Shown: positions 14,340-20,451 of the stretch, in pieces
Numbering within the stretch: the stretch's first letter is position 1
Layout: every line of letters begins with the position of its first letter
NCBI GenBank assembly: GCA_964450725.1
Contig: CAYVGO010000040.1
Location: 1-20,451 of the forward strand
Reading direction: 5' to 3'
Origin: CAYVGO01 sp964450725
GTDB taxonomy: Bacteria > Bacteroidota > Bacteroidia > Bacteroidales > UBA932
DNA: 20,451 nt
Notes under the pieces: model-generated
What the model was told of the DNA's origin: nothing
The model's input: the letters and a program-made list of their open reading frames with translations, nothing else
Database searches by the model: none
Program-made: the position numbers and the translations under genes

Positions 14340-15124
14340 TGCTCAAAGCGGTCAATATTTCAAAATCTTTCGATGGTAAACCCGTATTAAAAAACATTTC
14401 TACTGTTTTTGAACAAGGTAAAATCAATATGATTATTGGAAAAAGCGGTTCAGGTAAAACCGTACTCTTAAAATCATTATTAGGTATTTTTGATATTGAC
14501 CAAGGCCAAATTTGTTATGATGATGTAATTTATAATGAATTGTCAGAAGACAAAAGAAGAACTTTCAGAACACTCATCGGCGTATTATTTCAAGGAAGTG
14601 CATTGTTTGACTTTGCGACTGTATTTGAAAATGTTCTTTTTCCGCTGCAATTCTTTTCTCCATTATCTAAAGAAGAGCAAATAGAGCGTGTCAAGTTTTG
14701 TTTAAATCGAGTAAATCTCAATCAGGCATCAGATCGTTATCCTTCAGAACTTAGCGGCGGAATGCAAAAACGAGTAGCGATAGCGAGAGCGATCAGTTTA
14801 AATCCTAAATATCTTTTTTGTGACGAACCAAACTCTGGATTAGACCCTCAAACTGCTTTAGTAATAGATGCACTGATTAAGGAGATTACGGAAGAGTATA
14901 ATATTACTACGATTGTCAATACCCATGACATGAATTCTGTATTAGAAATAGGGGAACACATTATTTTTATTCATGAAGGTGAGAAATGGTGGGAAGGTAC
15001 ACATGAAGATATTTTACGTGCCGACAATGAAGAATTAAATCAATTTATTTTTGCCAACAGTATGGCTAAGAAAATGAAGAAGATGATGGCAATGGAGGGC
15101 GTGAAGGACAAAACAACTCGTTAA
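14339..15124 (+). CDS. mlaF: MlaF family ABC transporter ATP-binding protein
   Basis: The 261-residue ATPase has Walker A GKSGSGKT (34-41), a Q-loop region VLFQGSALFDFATVFENVLFPL (82-103) typical of MlaF-type ATPases, signature LSGGM (138-142), Walker B YLFCDEPNSGLDP with D162 and E163 (158-170), and switch His H196 in NTHDM. It powers the MlaE permease from the cytosolic side. The C-terminal tail after about 235 is short and Lys/Met-rich, and may contact the partner as in other MlaF proteins. It begins one base inside mlaE. A 90-bp gap follows before glgB, so an mlaD gene must lie elsewhere if the system is complete. Confidence 0.94.
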   Translation: MLKAVNISKSFDGKPVLKNISTVFEQGKINMIIGKSGSGKTVLLKSLLGIFDIDQGQICYDDVIYNELSEDKRRTFRTLIGVLFQGSALFDFATVFENVLFPLQFFSPLSKEEQIERVKFCLNRVNLNQASDRYPSELSGGMQKRVAIARAISLNPKYLFCDEPNSGLDPQTALVIDALIKEITEEYNITTIVNTHDMNSVLEIGEHIIFIHEGEKWWEGTHEDILRADNEELNQFIFANSMAKKMKKMMAMEGVKDKTTR

Positions 15125-15214
15125 CTTGTGTGTACAGTTTTGATGAGGAAATGCAAACTCGCAGGTTGAAAGACATTTGCCAATTTTTATTTACCCTTTA
15201 ACACAAATCAGAGT

Positions 15215-17203
15215 ATGGATTCTTCTACCCGAAAAGCCTTTTATACGCAAGACCAATACCTTGCACCGTATTATCCGATACTGGAAGCGCGAAGGCAACA
15301 AGCAGAAAAGGTTTATCAAAAATTGACCGAAAGTAAAACTTCTTTGGTTGATATTGCTAACAATCATCTCTATTTTGGTCTTCATTTTACTGGTGATCAA
15401 TGGATATTCAGAGAGTGGTTACCCAATGCGCATCAAGTATTCTTAATTGGAGACTTTAATCATTGGACAATAGAACGAGCGTGGGAGTTGCGAAGATTGT
15501 CCGGAGGTATTTTTGAAATAGTTATCCCTAAAGATAAAATTAAAAATGAACAGTATTACAGGCTTTCTGTAGTATGGCAAAACGGTAGAGGAGAGAGGTT
15601 GCCGGCATATACTCGTCGGGTTGTGCAGGATAACTATACTAAAACTTTTTCGGCTCAGGTTTGGAATACACCGCCCTATACATGGAAAAATCAACGTCCG
15701 CCAAAGGTTGATAATCCTTTGATTTATGAAGCACATGTTGGTATGGCTACCGAAGAATATGCTGTAGGAAGTTATACTCAATTTAGAATTGATGTTTTAC
15801 CGCGTATTGCACAGTTAGGGTATAATGTCATACAGTTAATGGCAATACAGGAACATCCTTATTACGGCTCATTTGGTTATCAAGTATCCAACTTTTTTGC
15901 GCCTTCATCAAGATTTGGTACTCCAGAAGAATTAAAGCAACTTATTGATGATGCCCACGGGCTTGGAATGGCTGTTATTATGGATATTATCCACTCTCAT
16001 GCCGTAAAAAATGAGAGTGAAGGCTTGTCCAAACTTGACGGCACAGAATATCTTTATTTTCATGCCGGGGATAAAGGACACCACCCGACTTGGGATTCGC
16101 GTTGTTTTGATTATGGTAAAGAAGAAGTGATAACTTTTTTACTTTCTAATTGTAAGTATTGGTTAGAAGAATTTCATTTTGACGGATTTCGGTTCGACGG
16201 TGTTACAAGTATGATGTATTGGCATCACGGATTAGAAAAAGATTTTGTCAATTACGCCATGTATTTTGATGAAAATACAGACACAGCCGCACTTACATAT
16301 TTATTGCTTGCCAACAGATTGATTCACCAATTACATGCAAATAACATTACGATTGCCGAAGATGTCAGCGGAATGCCGGGTTTGGCAACCTCTGAAGAAG
16401 ATGGAGGGATAGGATTTGATTTTAGAATGAGTATGGGCGTTGCAGACTATTGGATTAAAATCATCAAAGAAAAAAAAGATGAAGAGTGGCATGTCGGAGA
16501 TATATTTTATGCTTTGACTGATAAACGTAAAGATGAAAAAACAATAGGATATGCCGAGTGTCATGACCAAGCATTAGTCGGAGACCAAACGTTAATCTTT
16601 CGATTGATAGGAAAAGAAATGTACACATCTATGAGTATATTTACCGGTAATCTTACGGTAGAAAGAGGTACAGCCTTACATAAAATCATACGGCTTGCTA
16701 CCTTGATGACGGCAGGAAACGGTTATTTGAATTTTATGGGAAATGAGTTTGGACATCCGGAGTGGATAGATTTTCCACGTAAAGATAATGGCTGGAATTA
16801 TCATTATGCTCGAAGACAATGGAGTTTGGCAGATAACCAAACATTAAAATACAAAGACCTGCTATTATGGGATAAAGTTATTATCAATATTGCTAAACAA
16901 TACGAAATATTTCAACATCGTCCGATTGCGCATGTACAAAATACTGACGATCAAGTGTTGATTTTTGAACGTAATAATTTGTTGGTGGCTATTAATTTCA
17001 ACGGTCAACAAAGTTTTACCGACTATGGTTGCAATACCCAAGCCGGGAAATACGAACTAATGGCTTGTAGCGATGATGCTCGTTTTGGAGGTTTTGAACG
17101 TATAACTTCTCCGCAAGTTTACTTTACTCAATTGACATCGCAAGGGAATATATTACGACTTTATTTACCTACTCGTACAGCCATCGTACTAAGACGATTG
17201 TAA
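15215..17203 (+). CDS. glgB: 1,4-alpha-glucan branching enzyme, GH13 subfamily 8-like
   Basis: The 662-residue enzyme has an N-terminal CBM48-type beta domain (about 45-145, including FREWLPNAHQVFLIGDFNHW), the GH13 barrel (about 170-560) and a C-terminal beta domain. Barrel motifs are VIMDIIHSHAVKN, FDGFRFDGVTSMMY with nucleophile D328, IAEDVSGMPG with acid/base E382, and YAECHDQALVGD with transition-state stabiliser D451. MYWHHG and MGNEFGHPEWIDFPR resemble eukaryotic-type branching enzymes (GH13_8), a type also known in Bacteroidota, rather than the longer bacterial GlgB. The enzyme makes alpha-1,6 branches in glycogen. Its stop is immediately followed by the crcB start with no gap. No other glycogen gene is in the window. 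Confidence 0.95.
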   Translation: MDSSTRKAFYTQDQYLAPYYPILEARRQQAEKVYQKLTESKTSLVDIANNHLYFGLHFTGDQWIFREWLPNAHQVFLIGDFNHWTIERAWELRRLSGGIFEIVIPKDKIKNEQYYRLSVVWQNGRGERLPAYTRRVVQDNYTKTFSAQVWNTPPYTWKNQRPPKVDNPLIYEAHVGMATEEYAVGSYTQFRIDVLPRIAQLGYNVIQLMAIQEHPYYGSFGYQVSNFFAPSSRFGTPEELKQLIDDAHGLGMAVIMDIIHSHAVKNESEGLSKLDGTEYLYFHAGDKGHHPTWDSRCFDYGKEEVITFLLSNCKYWLEEFHFDGFRFDGVTSMMYWHHGLEKDFVNYAMYFDENTDTAALTYLLLANRLIHQLHANNITIAEDVSGMPGLATSEEDGGIGFDFRMSMGVADYWIKIIKEKKDEEWHVGDIFYALTDKRKDEKTIGYAECHDQALVGDQTLIFRLIGKEMYTSMSIFTGNLTVERGTALHKIIRLATLMTAGNGYLNFMGNEFGHPEWIDFPRKDNGWNYHYARRQWSLADNQTLKYKDLLLWDKVIINIAKQYEIFQHRPIAHVQNTDDQVLIFERNNLLVAINFNGQQSFTDYGCNTQAGKYELMACSDDARFGGFERITSPQVYFTQLTSQGNILRLYLPTRTAIVLRRL

Positions 17204-17572
17204 ATGATAAAGAATATTCTTCTTGTTTTTATTGGTGGTGGTTTGGGAAGCGTAATGCGCTATACCATGACATTATTCATCTCTAAATTTCACTATACAG
17301 CAAAGTTTCCTTTAAATACTTTCCTATGTAACACGATGGGTTCCTTATTGATAGGTTTGATAATGGGTTATTGGAACAAAAATCAAGTGATGGAAACTTA
17401 TTTATTCTTAGTTGTGGGTTGTTTGGGTGGTTTTACAACTTTTTCAGCATTTTCTTTAGAAACCATTTCTTTGTTGAAACAAGGAAACTTCATTATTGCA
17501 ATAATGTATATCCTTATTTCTATTTTTCTCTGCTTGTTATTTACACTTTTGGGGTTTTGGTGTACTCGATAG
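17204..17572 (+). CDS. crcB: CrcB/Fluc fluoride ion channel
   Basis: The 122-residue protein has four hydrophobic helices (about 4-24, 36-56, 65-88, 97-119). Family motifs are GGGLGSVMRY (11-20), PLNTFLCNTMGSLLIG with conserved N43 (36-51), and GGFTTFSAFSLE (75-86), the phenylalanine-rich pore motif. Fluc channels are dual-topology dimers that export fluoride. The ATG follows the glgB stop without any gap, so expression depends on the glgB transcript, and no fluoride riboswitch can sit in between. There is no second crcB copy beside it, consistent with a homodimeric channel. Confidence 0.93.
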   Translation: MIKNILLVFIGGGLGSVMRYTMTLFISKFHYTAKFPLNTFLCNTMGSLLIGLIMGYWNKNQVMETYLFLVVGCLGGFTTFSAFSLETISLLKQGNFIIAIMYILISIFLCLLFTLLGFWCTR

Positions 17573-17582
17573 TAATATTCGT

Positions 17583-17613
17583 TTTGTGAAACGTCGTAAA
17601 TAGTGTAATTTTG
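17583..17613 (+). promoter_or_regulatory. Bacteroidota-type promoter for ribBA
   Basis: TTTG at 17583-17586, a 19-base spacer, and TAATTTTG at 17606-17613 fit the Bacteroidota -33/-7 consensus (TTTG, TAnnTTTG) very well. Transcription would start near 17620, leaving a leader of about 90 bases. No FMN riboswitch core is recognised in that leader. Confidence 0.75.
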
Positions 17614-17708
17614 CACGGTTTTTATGAATGTAGAATGTCGTTACAAAGTTGGCGATCACTTTTCTTGCACAATAAGGACAATAATCAGAAATCAGAAATT
17701 TTAAATAT

Positions 17709-18902
17709 ATGTTACATACTATTCAAGAAGCAATTGAAGACATTAAGCAAGGAAAACTTGTGATTGTGGTCGATGATGAAGACAGAGAAAATGAAGGTGA
17801 TTTTATTATTGCCGCCGAAAAAGCAACTCCGGAAATTATTAACTTCATGGTTACCAATGGTCGCGGAGTATTGTGTGCTCCGATAACAGAAGAAAGATGC
17901 GCGGCGTTAGAATTGGAGATGCAGGTGAATACCAATACCTCTATTCATGAAACCCCATTTACTGTAACTGTGGATTTATTGGGACACGGCTGTACGACAG
18001 GCGTAAGTATGAAAGATCGTGCTGAAACTATCAGAGCCTTGGCAAATCCAAGCATGAAACCCGAAGATTTTGGTCGTCCCGGTCATATTAATCCTTTACG
18101 GGCAAGATCAAAAGGTGTATTACGTAGAGCCGGACACACAGAAGCAGCCGTTGATTTGGCACGCTTGGCCGGACTTTATCCGGCGGCGGCACTCATTGAA
18201 ATTATCAATGAAGATGGAACAATGGCAAGATTGCAGGAATTGACGTTAATAGCACAGCAACACCAAATCAAAATTGTTTCTATTGCTGATCTTATTGCTT
18301 ACCGATTAAAAATCGACAGTTTGATAGAACGAGGAGAAACAGTTTCTATGCCTACAGCCTATGGAGATTTCAAATTAATAGTGTTTAGACAGTTGAGTAA
18401 TGGTTTGGAGCATATTGCTTTGGTAAAAGGTGAATGGTCACAAGATGAGAGTATTCCTGTTCGTGTACATTCGTCTTGTGCAACGGGAGATATTTTTGGA
18501 TCTAAACGATGTGATTGCGGAGCACAACTTCAAGCTGCGATGAAAACCATAGAGCAATATGGAAAAGGGGCTATTGTTTATCTCAATCAAGAAGGACGAG
18601 GTATAGGGTTGTTTAATAAAATTCATGCTTACAAACTACAAGAAAACGGACTGGATACCGTAGAAGCAAATATAGCTTTAGGGTTTCAACCTGATGAAAG
18701 AGATTATGGCATAGGAGCAAATATCATTCATTCTTTAGGCATTAGAAATATTGATTTAATCACCAATAACCCTACCAAGAAAAAAGGTTTGGAAGGATAT
18801 GATATTCATATCTGCTCAATTATTCCGATTCATATTGAAAGTAATCAATATAATGAGAAGTATTTGGCAACCAAAATAGAAAAAATGGGACATCTACAAT
18901 AA
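17709..18902 (+). CDS. ribBA: Bifunctional 3,4-dihydroxy-2-butanone 4-phosphate synthase / GTP cyclohydrolase II
   Basis: The 397-residue fusion makes both precursors of riboflavin, in the cytosol. The N-terminal DHBP synthase domain (about 1-200) has the acidic metal/substrate loop DDEDRENEGD (22-31), TGVSMKDRAETI, and GHINPLRA...GHTEAAVDL with H143. The C-terminal GTP cyclohydrolase II domain (about 208-375) has zinc ligands C257, C268 and C270 in SCATGDIFGSKRCDCG, then NQEGRGIGL, DTVEAN, and ITNNPTK. All expected catalytic motifs look intact, so both activities are likely, though GHINPL instead of GHVFPL is a Bacteroidota-like variant. It stands behind its own promoter, and aroE-aroK follows after 65 bases with no clear terminator. 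Confidence 0.97.
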   Translation: MLHTIQEAIEDIKQGKLVIVVDDEDRENEGDFIIAAEKATPEIINFMVTNGRGVLCAPITEERCAALELEMQVNTNTSIHETPFTVTVDLLGHGCTTGVSMKDRAETIRALANPSMKPEDFGRPGHINPLRARSKGVLRRAGHTEAAVDLARLAGLYPAAALIEIINEDGTMARLQELTLIAQQHQIKIVSIADLIAYRLKIDSLIERGETVSMPTAYGDFKLIVFRQLSNGLEHIALVKGEWSQDESIPVRVHSSCATGDIFGSKRCDCGAQLQAAMKTIEQYGKGAIVYLNQEGRGIGLFNKIHAYKLQENGLDTVEANIALGFQPDERDYGIGANIIHSLGIRNIDLITNNPTKKKGLEGYDIHICSIIPIHIESNQYNEKYLATKIEKMGHLQ

Positions 18903-18967
18903 TTTCAAAGGGTAAGTTATATGAATAACCCCTCGAAAATGACTTACAGTTCATCACACACCACATC

Positions 18968-20245
18968 ATGAAGCATTTTGCCGTCTTTGGTAATCCTATA
19001 ATCCACAGTAAAAGCCCCGATATTTTTCGAGCCGCATATTCAAATCATCCGCAATATACATATATTCGTGCCCATACTTTATCCGCAGCACGAATACCGC
19101 AAATGTATGACGAATTAAAGTTAGACGGTATTAATATTACAGCCCCTTTTAAGTCAGATATTATTACCCAAACAGAAGGATTTTTGGCGGATATTGACCC
19201 TGTCGCAAAACAAATCGGAGCCATCAATACTGTTGTCAAGACTTCCGATGGCAATAAAGGATACAATACCGACTTTTCTGCCTTACAAAGATTGTTTAGA
19301 GAAAATATTAACCTTCAAGTTCCTCAAACTGCAGTGGTGATAGGAGCCGGAGGAGCTGCACTTGCGGTCATTCATGCTTTGAAAGTGCTTAATATTCCTG
19401 TCGTTGTTGTAAATCGTACTCACCAAAAAGCCATCAATTTATCTCGAATATTATCTAACGTAGAAGCAGGGTTGTGGGATAATCTTTCAGACATTATCCA
19501 ACAGCGAGCAACCATTGTAGTCAATACCTTACCTTGCGGCATTGATTTGGAGGTTTTAAATCGTTTGACCAAACCGATTTTTTATGTAGAAGCGGGCTAC
19601 GCTCATCAATCAGAGCAATACAACAATTGTAAAACGATTACAGGTAAAGATTGGTTGATAGCACAAGGAGAGGATGCCTACATGCTATTCACACGAATGC
19701 AGCCCGATATTGAGGCCATGAACAAAGCCTTTGATTGTGTCATCGACCGCAAAAAGCCGTTGGCAATTATTGGGTTTATGGGTTCCGGAAAAAGCAGTGT
19801 CGTAGATGTTTTAAAATATAGTTATGCTTTTGCAACCATAGATTCAGATAAAGCAATAGAGGAACAAACCCGTCAATCGGTCACAGATTATTTCAAGGAA
19901 AATGGAGAAACGGCATTTAGAAATCTTGAATACGGAATTTTGGATAAATACAAAAACCATTCTAATCTTATTTTGTCTTGCGGTGGTGGTATTGTAACTC
20001 ATTTACCCTCTCTGCAATTACTACAACAGTATTATAGAACAGTTTGGATTTATACTCCGGTATCTGTTTGCTGGGATAGGATTAAAGAACAGCGCCATCG
20101 ACCTTTGGTACAATCTTCGCAGCAGTTTTTCGACCTCTATCAACACCGCATTGCTTCCTATCATCAAGCCACAAACTGGCTCTTGGATACTCATCTTTTG
20201 ACACCGGAAGAAACCGCAGAAATTATTCGTAATAACCACTTGTAA
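18968..20245 (+). CDS. Shikimate dehydrogenase-shikimate kinase fusion (AroE-AroK)
   Basis: The 425-residue protein is two consecutive shikimate-pathway enzymes in one frame. Residues about 1-256 are AroE: shikimate-binding S14 and S16 in GNPIIHSKSP, catalytic K62 in NITAPFK, N87 in IGAINT, D102 in GYNTDF, the NADP loop GAGGA (126-130) with NRTHQ (149-153), and Q233 in LIAQGEDAYMLF. Residues about 262-425 are AroK: Walker A GFMGSGKSS (269-277), D292 and D294 in the DSD shikimate/Mg site, R318 in FRNLE, SCGGG (337-341), lid R378 in RHRPL, and R394. All catalytic residues seen are kept, so both steps (3-dehydroshikimate to shikimate to shikimate 3-phosphate) are predicted. The junction near 257-262 is short with no linker. 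Reading-frame continuity is unbroken, so it is a real fusion unless there is a sequence error. Confidence 0.93.
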   Translation: MKHFAVFGNPIIHSKSPDIFRAAYSNHPQYTYIRAHTLSAARIPQMYDELKLDGINITAPFKSDIITQTEGFLADIDPVAKQIGAINTVVKTSDGNKGYNTDFSALQRLFRENINLQVPQTAVVIGAGGAALAVIHALKVLNIPVVVVNRTHQKAINLSRILSNVEAGLWDNLSDIIQQRATIVVNTLPCGIDLEVLNRLTKPIFYVEAGYAHQSEQYNNCKTITGKDWLIAQGEDAYMLFTRMQPDIEAMNKAFDCVIDRKKPLAIIGFMGSGKSSVVDVLKYSYAFATIDSDKAIEEQTRQSVTDYFKENGETAFRNLEYGILDKYKNHSNLILSCGGGIVTHLPSLQLLQQYYRTVWIYTPVSVCWDRIKEQRHRPLVQSSQQFFDLYQHRIASYHQATNWLLDTHLLTPEETAEIIRNNHL

Positions 20246-20248
20246 GCA

Positions 20249-20413
20249 GTGAAATTCAGTAAAAATATATTTGAAAATCACTACCAATCCGTAAGTCAAC
20301 AATGGTTCTTTACATTGTGTCTTAAGGGAGTATATAGTAGAATTTATGGCGTTCAGTACCTATTGTTTTTTTACCGATTTGTCTTCAATCCATTCGGATT
20401 GAATATAAATTAA
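20249..20413 (+). CDS. Doubtful 54-residue open frame after aroE-aroK
   Basis: A GTG three bases after the aroE-aroK stop opens 54 codons, ending at TAA 20411-20413. The product would begin MKFSKNIFENHYQSVSQQWF and contain an aromatic, partly hydrophobic middle (YLLFFYRFVFNPFG). No family is recognised. GTG is also the likely start of menG, and tight spacing fits coupling, but an open frame of this length in AT-rich DNA can arise by chance, and a hairpin lies in its last codons. Confidence 0.22.
   Translation: MKFSKNIFENHYQSVSQQWFFTLCLKGVYSRIYGVQYLLFFYRFVFNPFGLNIN
20384..20403. other. Hairpin downstream of aroE-aroK
   Basis: TTCAATCC and GGATTGAA form a perfect 8-bp stem around ATTC. No T-run follows on the plus strand (TATAAATTAATC), so it is not a standard terminator there. 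A T-run lies just before it (20366-20372), which on the minus strand would be an A-run after the hairpin. Confidence 0.5.
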
Positions 20414-20451
20414 TCCATTCAGCAGAAAAAAGTATAAGTTGAGACTTTTTC

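Noticed and set aside
17573..17708. FMN riboswitch before ribBA
   Set aside because: The conserved FMN core segments are not seen in the roughly 90-base leader; only a promoter is evident.
18912..18947. Inverted GTAAGT / ACTTAC arms between ribBA and aroE-aroK
   Set aside because: The arms are only six bases with a 24-base loop and no T-run, so it is not a convincing terminator or operator.

Overview
The window reads as a chromosomal segment of an AT-rich member of the Bacteroidota, probably Bacteroidales or a close relative. The evidence is a PorT-type subunit of the type IX secretion system directly behind a menaquinone methyltransferase gene, a Bacteroidota-type purF paralogue, a RibBA with the Bacteroidota-like GHINPLRA motif, absence of clear Shine-Dalgarno sequences, and promoter candidates of the Bacteroidota form TTTG / TAnnTTTG. 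Every gene recognised lies on the plus strand. No tRNA, rRNA, insertion sequence, prophage or CRISPR array is visible, so most of this is ordinary core genome.

Layout. Positions 1-117 hold a GC-richer 42-bp tandem repeat that is open in one frame and may be the tail of a truncated upstream gene. Positions 137-2277 carry a purF-like gene without the catalytic N-terminal cysteine, overlapped by cutC. Positions 2394-4319 encode an ABC-F ATPase. Positions 4388-6220 carry a small exported Cys/His-motif protein, then menG and porT four bases apart. ppdK (6256-8988) ends in a strong terminator. A 383-bp AT-rich stretch then leads to a lipoprotein with five IPT/TIG domains (9424-10857), also closed by a strong terminator. 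The next 500 bases are non-coding and contain four TCGWCGA motifs in alternating orientation exactly 21 bp apart (11058-11127), followed by a good promoter for an M3-family peptidyl-dipeptidase (11420-13498). Then come mlaE-mlaF (13608-15124), a glycogen branching enzyme butted against a CrcB fluoride channel (15215-17572), ribBA behind the best promoter in the window (17709-18902), and a shikimate dehydrogenase-shikimate kinase fusion (18968-20245). The last 206 bases hold a doubtful 54-codon reading frame and a hairpin.

How the genes fit together. Most are housekeeping: purine-like PRTase chemistry, menaquinone, riboflavin and aromatic biosynthesis, glycogen branching, and PEP/pyruvate interconversion. 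Several concern the envelope: PorT in outer-membrane protein secretion, MlaEF in phospholipid transport, and two predicted lipoproteins. Coupling is visible at four junctions: purF-like/cutC (4-bp overlap), menG/porT (4-bp gap), mlaE/mlaF (1-bp overlap) and glgB/crcB (no gap). No complete new system is evident. The points most worth a second look are the 21-bp alternating array, the cysteine-less PurF paralogue coupled to cutC, the AroE-AroK fusion, the small Cys/His secreted protein, and the repeat at the left edge.
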